Source: Anaeromassilibacillus senegalensis
GTDB lineage: Bacteria > Bacillota > Clostridia > Oscillospirales > Acutalibacteraceae
Assembly (NCBI RefSeq): GCF_001261775.1
Contig: NZ_LN868536.1
Coordinates: 1-64,000 of the forward strand
Length of the DNA: 64,000 nt
Direction of reading: 5' to 3'
Of this stretch, positions 7,744-16,942 are shown in pieces. The notes under the pieces were generated by a model. The model saw only the letters and a list, made by a program, of their open reading frames with translations. It made no database searches and was not told the DNA's origin. The position numbers and the translations under genes are program-made. Each line of letters opens with the position of its first letter. The first letter of the stretch is position 1.

Positions 7744-8439
7744 TTAATATCTTAAATTTCGATAATACTTATCGTTTAGCAAATGCTTTTTCCGGCGCTT
7801 GGGGCGGCGATACCGTTTCCGGCCGCTGCCGCCTCTGGGAGGCCGGCGGTTGCTCAGGATGACAATGACAACCACAGCGACGCCCAACCCAATGCACACC
7901 CATGCAATGATACCGATCCAGTTGGTCTTCTGGTTGTTGACAGGCGCCATGCTGGAGGACGGAAGCGGCGTGCTTTCGTCCGGCACACTCACAGTGGGCA
8001 GAACGATAGAACTTGTGCTGGAGGAACTCTCTTCAGAAGAAATTGCGGAAGAAGAGGATTCCGGTTCGCTGGAGGACGCCGGACGGGAGGTTGGCCGGCG
8101 GGAGCTGCTCGGTTTGGAAGAGGAAGGCGGTGCAGCAGAAGAGGGCGGCTCTGAGACCGGCGGTGTAACCGGTGGTTCGCTTGGCGTCTCCGGCGGCTGC
8201 GTTTCCACGGGCGGTTCTGTTGGCGTGGTCGCGGGCGGCGTCTCCGGCGTGGGGTCCACAACGGGGGCAGTGGGGTCCGGCGCCGGCTCCACAGGCGGTG
8301 GAAAAGAGGATTCCGGTGTACGGCCGATGACCTGTTGCTGCTGGCCGGGGTCCTCAGTGGCAAAGGCCGAGGTGCCGATGACGGGGATTATGCAGAGAAA
8401 TAAGAAAAAGAGCATAAATGCCCGATTATGTTTCTTCAA
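7744..8439 (-). CDS. Secreted Pro/Ser-rich membrane-anchored surface protein
   Basis: About 231 residues from a TTG start (6 nt after GGAGGT). There is a signal peptide (about 1-27, ending SAFA), a long Pro/Thr then Ser-rich disordered segment (30-160), a membrane helix (about 172-195) and a very basic tail (RRPPRGGSGRKRYRRPKRRKK). The plan is that of a wall-spanning stalk or anchor without enzymatic domain. No family recognised. The DNA upstream carries two tandem family-A repeats. Confidence 0.75.
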   Translation of the reverse strand: MKKHNRAFMLFFLFLCIIPVIGTSAFATEDPGQQQQVIGRTPESSFPPPVEPAPDPTAPVVDPTPETPPATTPTEPPVETQPPETPSEPPVTPPVSEPPSSAAPPSSSKPSSSRRPTSRPASSSEPESSSSAISSEESSSSTSSIVLPTVSVPDESTPLPSSSMAPVNNQKTNWIGIIAWVCIGLGVAVVVIVILSNRRPPRGGSGRKRYRRPKRRKKHLLNDKYYRNLRY

Positions 8440-8560
8440 TTTCAAACCTCCTGGGCGTTCCGGGACGTTAGAGACCGCCCGGCATTACATTTTAAAACGG
8501 GTTTGGAGTCTGGCAGATTTGAACATACGCAAATTTTGGCAATTATCTTTCTTAACATCG

Positions 8561-8740
8561 TTATTGTTCCATAAAGAGACAAAGTCTCTATCACAACGGA
8601 ACAATGTTCTCTCAGGCGTCAAAATCTCTGATTTTGGTAACGCCGTGAGGTTATTATTCCATAAAGAGACAAAGTCTCTATCACAACGGAACAATGTTCT
8701 CTCAGGCGTCAAAATCTCTGATTTTGGTAACGCCGTGAGG
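8561..8740 (-). repeat. Family A hairpin repeat, two exact tandem 90-bp units
   Basis: The 90-bp unit occurs twice in a row (8561-8650, 8651-8740), differing only at the junction base. Read on the minus strand, each unit contains the hairpins AAAATC-AGA-GATTTT and AGAGAC-TTT-GTCTCT and the conserved linker GAGAACATTGTTCCGTTGTG. The same linker, with different but still pairing stems, returns at 32503-32775. It lies between the surface-protein gene and the small gene after spoIIP. Confidence 0.9.
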
Positions 8741-8836
8741 TTATTATACCATATTCCGACCAGAAAGCAACCGGAGCCGGGGACTGCCAGGATGTGGGAC
8801 CGGTTAATTTTTTGTGAACGGACCGGTTGTATGTTA

Positions 8837-9007
8837 TCAGAGATGAAGGTCTTTTCCGGTCAGTGCGTAGATTAACGTTTTATGATCGCCAAAACCGGTT
8901 TGGCGCGAATAATAATCCACCTGCAAAATGCCAACAGCAAGAATTAACAGGCAAAGCGTGCAGTAAAACGAAACGAGAAAGATACGGAAATTGCCCTTCC
9001 TTTTCAT
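8837..9007 (-). CDS. Small membrane protein downstream of spoIIP
   Basis: 56 residues from ATG at 9007 with AAAGGA 8 nt upstream. Basic start MKRKGNF, one hydrophobic segment (about 8-30), then a short polar tail ending in KDLHL. It begins 28 bp after spoIIP stops, so it is the third gene of a gpr-spoIIP operon. No family recognised. Given its neighbours it may be expressed during sporulation; this is inference. Confidence 0.65.
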   Translation of the reverse strand: MKRKGNFRIFLVSFYCTLCLLILAVGILQVDYYSRQTGFGDHKTLIYALTGKDLHL

Positions 9008-9034
9008 TTAAAACGTCCTTTCCAGACCCCTGGA

Positions 9035-10114
9035 TCAGGTGAGCTGGTTGAGCGCCTCCACCAGCGCGTCGCCAAAGAGCTGGCCGGCATATTTGGCCTC
9101 TTCCAGCGTGTTGACCTCCGTGCCGAATTCCACCAGGAGGGAGCCTTTCGTCATATGCTCATTGTATTTACGAGGGCAAAAGTTAAGCGGACGCGCCAGG
9201 TTGGGGTATAGGTCGGACATCGACTTCTGCAATCGTGTTGCCAGACGCAGGTTGTATTCCCAATTGGGGAACCCGAGCGTACCGTCGTCGTCACAGCCGG
9301 AGATAATCATGACCTGCGCGGCCTTTTTGCCGTCCACCAGAACGGTTGGTTTGATGCGTGTGCCGTCCTGTGTGCCCATGGCGTCGCGATGGATGTCGAG
9401 CGTCACCTGAATCCCTGGGTATTTTTCCAGATTCCTTTGTATGGTTTCGCCGGAGCGGTCGTAAGAACCATTGTAACTGGGATAGTCGTGGCAGGTGGTG
9501 TCGTGCACCACACCGATCCCGGCGGCCTCCAGCTTCTTCGTGATCTCTTCACCGACCGAGACCACGTTCAGGGAATTGTCCTGTGTGCGGCTGGAACCGG
9601 CGTAAGCTTCCGTGGTATGCGTGTGGTAGATCAATACCTGTACAGAACCGTCTTTTTTTATTTTGACCGCGGGTTGTTCGCTTAATACGGCCGGAATGTC
9701 AATGGTATGGTTTTTGTTGGTGTTTTTCACCCACATATTTTCATATTGAATGCCGGAATTCCCGATGCTCATTTCCTTTATGCTGCCTGTCACTGTTTCA
9801 TCCAGCGTTTTGGTGGGCAGAGCGCCAGCCGGTGCGGATGACGCCGCGCTGGACGGTGAAGAGGAAGAGGGAGCGTTGCTTGACGGCGGAAGCGCGGAAG
9901 AAGAGGGCGCCGGCGCAGGGGTTGCTGTGGTTTCCTCGCTGGCAAAGCCGTGCTCCATCGCTTCCTTTGCGCCGCCGGGCAGGATGAATCCAGCCGCGGC
10001 CAGTGCGGCGTCCTGCATATGAAGTTCCGGAAGACGGCACGCTGTACAGAAAACCGCTACCACAGCCAGCGCGGCGGAACACAGCATCAGTCCATATTGT
10101 TGCCAATTTTTCAT
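9035..10114 (-). CDS. spoIIP: Stage II sporulation protein P, engulfment peptidoglycan hydrolase
   Basis: 359 residues. N-terminal membrane anchor (about 8-27), Ser/Pro/Ala-rich linker (60-100), then the SpoIIP amidase/endopeptidase domain with zinc-site motifs IYHTHTTEAY and TLDIHRDAMG, a LVDGKKAAQVMIISG strand and a C-terminal HMTKGSLLVEFG. It degrades peptidoglycan with SpoIID at the engulfing septum. GGGGG lies 9 nt before the ATG. It follows gpr on the same strand, as in Bacillus, but with a 374-bp gap. Confidence 0.95.
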   Translation of the reverse strand: MKNWQQYGLMLCSAALAVVAVFCTACRLPELHMQDAALAAAGFILPGGAKEAMEHGFASEETTATPAPAPSSSALPPSSNAPSSSSPSSAASSAPAGALPTKTLDETVTGSIKEMSIGNSGIQYENMWVKNTNKNHTIDIPAVLSEQPAVKIKKDGSVQVLIYHTHTTEAYAGSSRTQDNSLNVVSVGEEITKKLEAAGIGVVHDTTCHDYPSYNGSYDRSGETIQRNLEKYPGIQVTLDIHRDAMGTQDGTRIKPTVLVDGKKAAQVMIISGCDDDGTLGFPNWEYNLRLATRLQKSMSDLYPNLARPLNFCPRKYNEHMTKGSLLVEFGTEVNTLEEAKYAGQLFGDALVEALNQLT

Positions 10115-10488
10115 TTTTACGATCCCCCGCCATTCACAATTCTGCGCGGAAAGACCGCGCCTATCATCTATGTGTATGCGGAAGGTCTTTCTGGCAGACC
10201 TGACTTCCAGTCGGGGCTGCCCGCCCTTTCATGTTGCCGGAATCAGTTCCGCGCAGTGGCGGGACGGACGGGACAAGCTCCCGGAGCTTTTTTAGCTTGC
10301 AGAAATCTGCGGTCAGCTCACGCATGTAGCGAGGATTATTTTTATCTGACAGGTAATGGTTAAAACGTATTTATCCACCTGTCTGTCGGGAAAGATGCCA
10401 CACGGGAGTGGATTCTTTCCGTCGCGGGTACCGTGGACTTTTGTTTTGCACAACGTCCGCCCGCGCCGTGCGTGCAGGCTCAGCCTGC
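10115..10488. other. Gap between gpr and spoIIP; one hairpin, no gene
   Basis: No supported gene. A plus-strand terminator-like hairpin AAGCTCC / GGAGCTT with six T lies at 10275-10293, though no plus-strand gene precedes it. The gap implies that spoIIP may have its own (sporulation) promoter, which I could not identify. Confidence 0.5.
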
Positions 10489-11304
10489 TCAGCCGGCGAG
10501 CATGGTAAATTCTTCGACGGAGAGGGAAGGGTTCAGAGCGGTGTTGATTGCCATTGCGACGGTGCGCGCGGCGCGGTGGATCAGCAGGTCGATTTCCCGC
10601 GGGGTGACGACCATCGTCGCACCGCGCGGCGAGACTTTTTCCTGCGGCGCTTCACGTCCCAGCAGGTCTGCGGCGAGAGTGCCGGCGTCCACGACGGTCG
10701 GTACGCCCAGGCCGATCACCGGGATACCCAGTGTTTCACGGCTGAGCTGGGGCCGTGCATTGTCCACGCCGGAGCCGGGGGAAATGCCGCCTGTGCTGAG
10801 CTGAATGGTACAGCCCAATCGTTTCAGACTCCGGGCGGCCAGCGCGTCGACTGCAATCAGCGCGGCGGGTTGGAATTCTTTTACCAGCGCGGAGAGAAGT
10901 TCGCGTGTTTCCACGCCGGTGCAGCCCAATACGCTGGTGCTGACCACCGCTACGGGACGCAGGCCGTCCAGACCGGTGACACGGGCAATCTCTCCTTTAA
11001 TATGGCGTGTAGCAAGCACCTGCTCCGCCGCCTGCGGTCCAAGCGCGTCCGGTGTGATGGCCCGGTTGCCCAGGCCCGCCACCAGAACAAGGCCTTCTTC
11101 TGGAAGCAGGGTGGTCAGTTCATCGCTCAACATGTGCAGTAGTTCGTTGTTGCTGTCAAGGTGGTCGGAGATGGCGGGTACCTCAAGCGTGACATAGTCC
11201 GCGCCGTTCTCCTTGATGCGGGTGATCGTGCAGTTCCGTTTTTGTTCTACCCTTTGGCTGCCCGGTTCCGTGTATTCCAGGGCAAGGTCGGTGCGAAATT
11301 CCAT
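10489..11304 (-). CDS. gpr: GPR germination protease (SASP-degrading)
   Basis: 271 residues. RTDLALE at the N-terminus is the propeptide region recognised by GPR itself and resembles the SASP cleavage site. The aspartic-type core shows VAGLGNRAITPDALGP, IAVDALAARS, STGGISPGSGVDNARP and IGLGVPTVVDAGT. It cleaves small acid-soluble spore proteins at germination. It is divergent from rpsT, with about 100 bp between starts, the conserved Firmicute arrangement. Confidence 0.96.
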   Translation of the reverse strand: MEFRTDLALEYTEPGSQRVEQKRNCTITRIKENGADYVTLEVPAISDHLDSNNELLHMLSDELTTLLPEEGLVLVAGLGNRAITPDALGPQAAEQVLATRHIKGEIARVTGLDGLRPVAVVSTSVLGCTGVETRELLSALVKEFQPAALIAVDALAARSLKRLGCTIQLSTGGISPGSGVDNARPQLSRETLGIPVIGLGVPTVVDAGTLAADLLGREAPQEKVSPRGATMVVTPREIDLLIHRAARTVAMAINTALNPSLSVEEFTMLAG

Positions 11305-11339
11305 TTCAATCTCTCCTTGTACTTTTATTTTGAAAAAGC

Positions 11340-11368
11340 TTGATTTTTCGTATATATGGTGATAAAAT
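11340..11368 (+). promoter_or_regulatory. Sigma-A promoter of rpsT
   Basis: TTGATT, 17-bp spacer, TAAAAT, 35 bp before the start of rpsT. Confidence 0.75.
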
Positions 11369-11403
11369 AAACTTCATATGACAGCACCAAAGGAGGTGGA
11401 ACC

Positions 11404-11667
11404 ATGCCGAATATTAAATCTGCCAAGAAGCGCGTTAAGGTAACTGCGACAAAGACGCTGATCAATAAATCCTTCAAGTCCAGCTTGAAGTCTGAGATCA
11501 AGAAGGCGGACCTCGCTCTGGATACGAACGCGGAGAACAAGGCGGAAGCCGTTCGCGTTGCGGTGAAGAAGATTGATCAGGCTGCTGCTAAGGGCATCCT
11601 GCACAAGAATAACGCCGCCAGAAAGAAGGCTGCGCTTGCCCGCAAGCTGAATGCCGCACAGGCGTAA
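11404..11667 (+). CDS. rpsT: 30S ribosomal protein S20
   Basis: 87 residues, the usual S20 length. [12 protein letters not shown] start, basic helical body, and [22 protein letters not shown] end ([18 protein letters not shown]). It binds 16S rRNA in the 30S body. AAAGGAGGT lies just upstream, and a clear terminator follows, so it is monocistronic. Confidence 0.98.
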   Translation: MPNIKSAKKRVKVTATKTLINKSFKSSLKSEIKKADLALDTNAENKAEAVRVAVKKIDQAAAKGILHKNNAARKKAALARKLNAAQA

Positions 11668-11691
11668 TTGAATACGCGATGGAAAGCTGAA

Positions 11692-11715
11692 AGCAGAGCG
11701 CATGCTCTGCTTTTT
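11692..11715 (+). terminator. Terminator of rpsT
   Basis: AGCAGAGC / GCTCTGCT with loop GCAT, then five T. Confidence 0.92.
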
Positions 11716-11764
11716 CTAATTTTTGTCGCTTTCCGTCGGGAATGGTTTCCAGCCGGAAATTCAT

Positions 11765-11793
11765 TTGACTTTTTTATGGGAAGCGGTTATCAT
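11765..11793 (+). promoter_or_regulatory. Probable promoter of the 50-residue membrane protein
   Basis: TTGACT, 17-bp spacer, TATCAT, about 95 bp before the TTG start at 11888. Confidence 0.55.
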
Positions 11794-11887
11794 ATACTAT
11801 AGATGATAAGAGGGTATACAAGCCCTGTAAAATGGGTTCAATAAATAGAGCTTGTATAGGCGCTCATAAAAAATGGAGGTGCTCGAT

Positions 11888-12040
11888 TTGAAAAAAGGAA
11901 ACAACTTTGCTGTTTTTATTACCATACTCTCCGCAATGGCCGCAGTCGCCGCTGCAGCAGTGGCGGTCGTCCTTTTCTTTGAAAAGAAAAAGAAGGACGA
12001 AGAAGAGCTTGAGCACTACCTGGATTGTTCCATCCAGTAA
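11888..12040 (+). CDS. Small single-pass membrane protein with charged tail
   Basis: 50 residues from a TTG start, 8 nt after GGAGG. Hydrophobic helix at about 7-31 (Ala/Val rich), then FEKKKKDEEELEHYLDCSIQ. It has its own promoter and terminator, which supports a real gene. No family recognised. Confidence 0.7.
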   Translation: MKKGNNFAVFITILSAMAAVAAAAVAVVLFFEKKKKDEEELEHYLDCSIQ

Positions 12041-12089
12041 GGAACGGTTTGGGGAGACAGGTCAATTCGGAGACAGGCGGGAAATGATA

Positions 12090-12116
12090 CGGGCAGGTGA
12101 TTACCTGCCCGTTTTC
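12090..12116 (+). terminator. Terminator of the small membrane protein gene
   Basis: CGGGCAGGT / ACCTGCCCG around GATT, followed by TTTTC. It overlaps the end of the minus-strand reading frame at 12101. Confidence 0.85.
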
Positions 12117-12247
12117 TTTTTCCTGTTTTTGCGGCGCTCCCGCATTTTGTTAAAGTCGTCGCGTGTTTTGCGCCAGACCAGTTTTCCGTATTCCATCAGG
12201 AGCGTCCAGAAAATACGCCCCTGCAGAATGCGCAGTCCTTTGTACAC
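12101..12247 (-). CDS. Possible small basic protein after spoVAE
   Basis: An open frame of at least 48 codons from GTG at 12247. It is strongly basic, with an aromatic helix (ILQGRIFWTLLMEYGKLVW) and a Lys/Arg-rich end. The frame stays open upstream into the end of spoVAE without a normal start and its GTG has no clear ribosome site. It may be translationally coupled, use an unusual start, or be spurious. The composition looks protein-like. Confidence 0.35.
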   Translation of the reverse strand: MYKGLRILQGRIFWTLLMEYGKLVWRKTRDDFNKMRERRKNRKKKTGR

Positions 12248-12272
12248 ATATTTGCCGTAACGAAGGTACCGG

Positions 12273-12629
12273 TTATCCTTTATCCTTGGGTTTTGAAAAC
12301 AAGGCGGCTAAATAGCCAAAGAACACCGCCGCCGCGATGCCCGCCGCGCCCGCCGTGATGCCCCCGGTAAAGACGCCCAGGAACCCCTGCTGCTGTACGG
12401 CTTCCAGCGTGCCCTTTGCCATCGCGTAGCCGAAGCCGGTCAGCGGCACCGTCGCGCCCGCGCCGGCAAAGTCCACCAGCGGCTGATACAGGCCCAGTCC
12501 GCCCAGCACGACGCCCAGCGTGACAAACAGCACCAGAATTCTGGCGGGGGTCAGTTTTGTATAGTCGATCAGTAGTTGGCCGACAACGCAGATCGCGCCG
12601 CCGATCAGAAATGCCCAGAGATATTCCAT
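12273..12629 (-). CDS. spoVAE: Stage V sporulation protein AE
   Basis: 118 residues with several membrane helices. The SpoVAE pattern is GGAICVVGQLLIDYTKLTPARILV, then TGFGYAMAKG. It is part of the SpoVA channel that moves dipicolinic acid into the forespore. ATG at 12629 is chosen (GAGGTG 6 nt upstream) over the in-frame GTG 9 nt earlier. spoVAC and spoVAD, which normally sit beside it, are not in the window. Confidence 0.93.
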   Translation of the reverse strand: MEYLWAFLIGGAICVVGQLLIDYTKLTPARILVLFVTLGVVLGGLGLYQPLVDFAGAGATVPLTGFGYAMAKGTLEAVQQQGFLGVFTGGITAGAAGIAAAVFFGYLAALFSKPKDKG

Positions 12630-12771
12630 ATGTTTCACCTCGGTTTTAGTATGAGGGAATCGCTGGCATTTTATGCAGGAATCCCTGCCAACCGCCGGTT
12701 GCGTGTTGAAAAAATTTCCACCTCCGCTTTGTATTCCTTATAGAACGATATCTATAAAAGGAGGAAGTGCG

Positions 12772-13554
12772 ATGAAAAGGAAGATTTTTGCAGGCGTTTT
12801 GGTTTTGGCGTTGCTGGCACTGCCCGGGTGCGCATCGAAAGACGAGCCGGAGGAAATCACACTTGTAAGGAACTCCGAACCGGGAATCATTTGCCATGGT
12901 CCGGCGCCGGAGAGCGGACTGAGTCCCTCGCAACCGGCGGAGAGCAGCCCGGACGACATCAAGTTCCGAAAAGCGAAAGGGGCTGTTTGTTATTTGGAAA
13001 ATGAAATTTGCGAGCTGCCGCTGGCGCCGGATGGAGGCAATGTGGATTCGTCCCTTCCGGCATCTGAGAAGGCGGGCGGGGTGAGGGCCGTGTCTGTTCG
13101 GGAAACCCCGGTTCCTTTGGATGCAAAAACCATAACGGTATTGGTCAGCAATCCGACGGATGAGGAGATAACCTTTGGAGAAGACTACTGGCTGGAAAAA
13201 CAGAACGAGAACGGAACCTGGGAAAAGCTAGAATATCTGCCGGACACCGCGTGGCACGACATCGGTCTTGTGGTCCCGCCGCATACCACGGGGACGCATG
13301 AAATCTCGCCCGTCTATTTTTATGGCGAGGAGGCGCTGCAGCCGGGCCACTACCGCTATGGAAACCAATTTGATGGGGAGACGCTCTACGCGGAGTTCGA
13401 TTTTGTAGAACCCGGCGGCGAATCGTTACCGAGAAGTGATGAAGAAAATGCCCGGCAGGAGCTTAAAAACGCATTGGGCGGTTTGCAGAAAAGAGGGCCG
13501 GACGATCCGCCCAGCCGGCCTGCGCCGTCCAAGTATGGGCAGCCAATCAACTGA
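12772..13554 (+). CDS. Lipoprotein with Ig-like domain
   Basis: 260 residues. Signal peptide with lipobox LALPGC (Cys about 19), a short linker, then from about 95 a beta-rich domain with ITVLVSNPTDEEITFGEDYWLEKQ-type strands (TVLVSNPTDEEITFG, then YWLEKQNENGTWEKL) and YRYGNQF, the pattern of Ig-like lipoprotein domains common in Clostridia. AAAGGAGG precedes the ATG. The long frame upstream of this ATG is non-coding. Extracytoplasmic and membrane-anchored; role unknown. Confidence 0.82.
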   Translation: MKRKIFAGVLVLALLALPGCASKDEPEEITLVRNSEPGIICHGPAPESGLSPSQPAESSPDDIKFRKAKGAVCYLENEICELPLAPDGGNVDSSLPASEKAGGVRAVSVRETPVPLDAKTITVLVSNPTDEEITFGEDYWLEKQNENGTWEKLEYLPDTAWHDIGLVVPPHTTGTHEISPVYFYGEEALQPGHYRYGNQFDGETLYAEFDFVEPGGESLPRSDEENARQELKNALGGLQKRGPDDPPSRPAPSKYGQPIN

Positions 13555-13589
13555 GTTTCTAAAAGCGGCGATGGTCGTTTAGAATGTCG

Positions 13590-13632
13590 AGCGAGGCTTT
13601 AGCCTCTGTCGAGTGTCCCGACCGGAGGTCTT
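13590..13632 (+). repeat. Short hairpin repeat, family C
   Basis: GAGGC-TTTA-GCCTC is followed by TCCC-GACC-GGA-GGTC. A related pair of hairpins, including the same GACC-GGA-GGTC after TTCC, is at 16943-17000. It lies between the lipoprotein gene and the lepA promoter. Confidence 0.5.
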
Positions 13633-13660
13633 TTCCTGCATAAAGCTGGAAGTGTGCGCG

Positions 13661-13675
13661 GTTCTGTGGTATAAT
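13661..13675 (+). promoter_or_regulatory. Extended -10 promoter of lepA-hemW
   Basis: TGTGGTATAAT is an extended -10 element (TGnTATAAT), about 110 bp before lepA. No good -35 is seen, as is common with extended -10 promoters. Confidence 0.55.
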
Positions 13676-13784
13676 ATAACACTATTATTGGTGAAACAGA
13701 GTTCCCCAATGGGCACGGCAGGCAATGCCGTTTATCACATAGGAATGGGAACCATTTGATTTTTAAACAGAATGGGTGATTCAT

Positions 13785-15593
13785 TTGTCAGTACCACGCG
13801 AACGAATCCGCAATTTCAGCATCATTGCCCATATTGACCACGGAAAAAGTACACTCGCAGACCGCATTCTGGAGCAGACCAAGTCGGTCTCCCTGCGCGA
13901 CATGGAGGACCAGATTCTGGATGACATGGACCTGGAGCGTGAACGCGGCATCACCATCAAGGCGCACGCCGTCACGCTGGTGTACAACGCCGAGGATGGA
14001 CAGGACTACGTGTTCAACCTGATCGACACACCCGGCCACGTTGACTTCAACTATGAGGTGTCCCGCTCGCTCGCCGCATGCGAGGGCGCGGTGCTGGTGG
14101 TGGACGCCTCTCAGGGCATTGAGGCGCAGACGCTGGCCAACACCTATCTGGCAGTGGACGCCGGGCTGGAGATTGTGCCGGTGATCAACAAGATCGACCT
14201 GCCCAGCGCACAGCCGGAGCACGTGCGCCAGGAGATTGAAGACGTGATCGGCATTCCCGCGGACGAGGCACCGTGCATCTCCGCGAAAATGGGAACCAAC
14301 ATTGGCGCGGTCATGGAGCAGATTGTCAAGCATGTGCCCGCGCCGGACGGGAATGAAAATGACCCGCTGCGCGCGTTGATTTTTGATTCCTATTACGACG
14401 CGTACAAGGGTGTCATTGCGCATGTGCGCGTAAAGGACGGCTGCGTCCACGCCGGGGACACCATCCGCATGATGAGCGTCGGCAGTGAATTCACGGTGGT
14501 GGAGTGTGGCTATATGCGCGCCACCTGCTTTGAGCCGACCGGCTATCTGGAAGCCGGGCAGGTCGGCTATATCACCGCGTCGATCAAGGCGGTCAAGGAC
14601 GCCAATGTGGGCGATACCATCACGCGCGCGGACAACCCCGCCACGGAGCCGCTGCCCGGCTACCGCGCGGTGCAGCCGATGGTCTTCTGCGGCATTTACC
14701 CCGCGGACGGGGCGAAATATCCCGACCTGCGCGACGCGCTGGAAAAGCTGCAACTGAACGACGCGGCGCTCTCCTTTGAGCCGGAGACCTCTGTCGCGCT
14801 GGGCTTTGGGTTTCGCTGCGGCTTCCTGGGCCTGCTCCACATGGAAATCATCCAGGAACGGCTGGAACGGGAATACAATCTGGACATCATTACCACCGCG
14901 CCAAGCGTGGTCTATCACATCACCAAGACGGACGGAGAGATAATTTCCATCGACAACCCGACCAACTATCCGGACCCGTCGCTGATTGCGCAGGCGGACG
15001 AGCCGATCACCAACGCGCACATCTACACGCCCAAGGAATATGTCGGCAATATTATGGACCTGTGCCAGGAGCGCCGCGGCGTGTTCAAGGATATGAGCTA
15101 CATCGACACCGACCGCGTGGACATCCACTACGAGCTGCCGCTGAACGAGATCATCTACGACTTTTTTGACGCACTGAAATCCCGTACGCGCGGTTACGCC
15201 AGCTTTGACTACGAGCTGGCGGGCTATCAGAAGAGCGACCTGGTCAAGCTGGACATCATGCTGAACGGCGAGGTGGTCGACGCGCTGTCGTTCATCATCC
15301 ACGCGGAGAAGGCGTATCCCCGCGCCCGCAAGATGGCGGAAAAGCTGCGGGAGAAAATCCCGCGCCAGCTCTTCGAGGTGCCAATTCAGGCGTGTGTCGG
15401 CGGGCGCATCATTGCGCGCGAGACAGTCAAGGCGCTGCGCAAGGACGTTCTGGCCAAGTGCTATGGCGGCGACATCACACGAAAGAAGAAACTTCTGGAA
15501 AAGCAGAAGGAAGGCAAGAAGCGCATGCGCCAGCTCGGCACAGTCGAGGTGCCGCAGGAAGCCTTCATGAGCGTGTTGAAGCTGGATGAATAA
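13785..15593 (+). CDS. lepA: Elongation factor 4 (LepA)
   Basis: 602 residues from TTG at 13785, matching the family start MSxxRxRIRNF; GGGTG lies 6 nt upstream. G-domain motifs are [17 protein letters not shown] and NKIDLP. LepA-specific signatures include [15 protein letters not shown] and the C-terminal [19 protein letters not shown]. It is a ribosome-dependent GTPase that remobilises stalled ribosomes. The gene end overlaps the hemW start by 8 nt. Confidence 0.98.
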   Translation: MSVPRERIRNFSIIAHIDHGKSTLADRILEQTKSVSLRDMEDQILDDMDLERERGITIKAHAVTLVYNAEDGQDYVFNLIDTPGHVDFNYEVSRSLAACEGAVLVVDASQGIEAQTLANTYLAVDAGLEIVPVINKIDLPSAQPEHVRQEIEDVIGIPADEAPCISAKMGTNIGAVMEQIVKHVPAPDGNENDPLRALIFDSYYDAYKGVIAHVRVKDGCVHAGDTIRMMSVGSEFTVVECGYMRATCFEPTGYLEAGQVGYITASIKAVKDANVGDTITRADNPATEPLPGYRAVQPMVFCGIYPADGAKYPDLRDALEKLQLNDAALSFEPETSVALGFGFRCGFLGLLHMEIIQERLEREYNLDIITTAPSVVYHITKTDGEIISIDNPTNYPDPSLIAQADEPITNAHIYTPKEYVGNIMDLCQERRGVFKDMSYIDTDRVDIHYELPLNEIIYDFFDALKSRTRGYASFDYELAGYQKSDLVKLDIMLNGEVVDALSFIIHAEKAYPRARKMAEKLREKIPRQLFEVPIQACVGGRIIARETVKALRKDVLAKCYGGDITRKKKLLEKQKEGKKRMRQLGTVEVPQEAFMSVLKLDE

Positions 15594-16704
15594 GATCGGA
15601 TTATATATCCATGTGCCGTTCTGTGAGAAAAAATGTCCTTACTGCGACTTTTATTCCGTGCGCGGAACGGAAGAATTGCTGGATGATTATACAAATTGTT
15701 TAATAGAACGAATAAAATACGAACAGGAGCGTATCGGCAGGCCCGCCGATACGCTCTATTTCGGCGGCGGCACGCCCGGCTTGCTCGGCGGAAAGCGTAT
15801 CGCCCGGCTGGTCGAACAGGCAAAAGCCTGTTTTGGGCTGGAAAACGCGGAGATCACGGCGGAGGTCAACCCCGGAGACCATTTGGAAGACTTTTTGCAG
15901 GGATTTGCTTTCGCCGGCGGAAACCGGCTTTCCATCGGGCTGCAGTCCGCCAATGACGAAGAGCTGCGATTGCTGGGCCGGCGGCACACAGCGGCGCAAG
16001 CGGCGGAGACCGTGCATGCCGCAAGGCGGGCCGGTATGCAAAACATTTCACTGGATTTGATGCTTGGGATTCAGGGGCAGGATCGGGAAAGCCTGCGTCG
16101 GTCCATCGCCTTTTGCGCGGAACAGGATGTGGAGCATGTTTCCGCCTATCTGTTAAAAATCGAGCCGCGCACGGTCTACGACAAACGGCGGGACAGCCTG
16201 AAACTGCCGGATGAGGACGAAACCTGCGCACTGTATCTGCTGGCATGTGAGGAACTCGAAAAGGCCGGGCTGAAACAATATGAAATCTCGAATTTTGCAA
16301 AACCGGGATTCGAGAGCCGCCACAATCTGAAATACTGGCATTGCGAAGAATATCTGGGACTCGGCCCGGCGGCGCATTCATTTCTGAATGGAAAGCGCTC
16401 TTATTATGAACGGGACCTGCGCGCGTTTATGGCGGGCGCCGCCCCGGTAACGGACAATGATCCGGAGATGCCCGCGGGCTGCCCGGAGGAATTTGCCATG
16501 CTGGCGCTGCGATTGACGGAGGGCTTGCGGGACGGCGCGTATGAAGCCCGGTTTGGCACGCCGGTTTCCGATACATGGAAGCGCGCCGCAAAGCGGTATG
16601 AGCAGGCGGGGCTGACGGAGTGCAAGGCGGACGGCTTCCGGTTTACCCGGCGCGGCTTTCTGGTTTCCAACGCGCTGTTGTCGGAGATTCTATACAATTC
16701 GTAA
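15586..16704 (+). CDS. hemW: Radical SAM heme chaperone HemW
   Basis: 372 residues. [11 protein letters not shown] is the CxxxCxxC site for the 4Fe-4S/SAM cluster; [17 protein letters not shown] and the C-terminal HemN-like domain (GLGPAAHSF) follow. It lacks the extra N-terminal region of true HemN, which fits the heme-chaperone assignment. Coupled to lepA by an 8-nt overlap, as in many Firmicutes. Confidence 0.95.
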   Translation: MNKIGLYIHVPFCEKKCPYCDFYSVRGTEELLDDYTNCLIERIKYEQERIGRPADTLYFGGGTPGLLGGKRIARLVEQAKACFGLENAEITAEVNPGDHLEDFLQGFAFAGGNRLSIGLQSANDEELRLLGRRHTAAQAAETVHAARRAGMQNISLDLMLGIQGQDRESLRRSIAFCAEQDVEHVSAYLLKIEPRTVYDKRRDSLKLPDEDETCALYLLACEELEKAGLKQYEISNFAKPGFESRHNLKYWHCEEYLGLGPAAHSFLNGKRSYYERDLRAFMAGAAPVTDNDPEMPAGCPEEFAMLALRLTEGLRDGAYEARFGTPVSDTWKRAAKRYEQAGLTECKADGFRFTRRGFLVSNALLSEILYNS

Positions 16705-16721
16705 TATAATGAGAAAAATAT

Positions 16722-16912
16722 ACGGGGCCGTTGCAGCTTGTATTCTGCAACGGCCCCGAAAATTTGCCCGTCAGCACAGAAGGTCCGTAAAGGACCGTAT
16801 CACTCGTTCCCACTCGCTCCTCTCAGAAAGAGAATTTCGCTCCTTGCGAGGAGCGACCAAAGGCTCTGCCTTTGGAAACCGCCACCTTTTGGAAAGGTGG
16901 AAAAACACGTTT
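16722..16912 (-). repeat. Family B structured repeat, copy 1 (minus orientation)
   Basis: Read on the minus strand it carries in order the hairpins CCACCTTT..AAGGTGG, CAAAGGC-AGA-GCCTTTG, GCTCCT-CGC-AAGGAGC, the conserved linker GAGCGAGTGGGAACGAGTGA, GGTCC-TTTAC-GGACC and the long GGGGCCGTTGCAG..CTGCAACGGCCCC. The same order recurs at 23103-23334 and 41409-41632 with altered but still pairing stems. It lies head-on to hemW. Confidence 0.9.
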
Positions 16913-16942
16913 TAACCGTTACCTGTCAGATAAAAAAACAAT

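Noticed and set aside
8561..8740. Tandem repeats as a CRISPR array
   Set aside because: Only two units of 90 bp with no variable spacers, no cas genes, and internal hairpins of different sequence.
13788..15302. 504-codon frame opposite lepA
   Set aside because: Shadow frame produced by high GC and biased codons in lepA; His/Val/Arg-rich, with no family pattern and no ribosome site.
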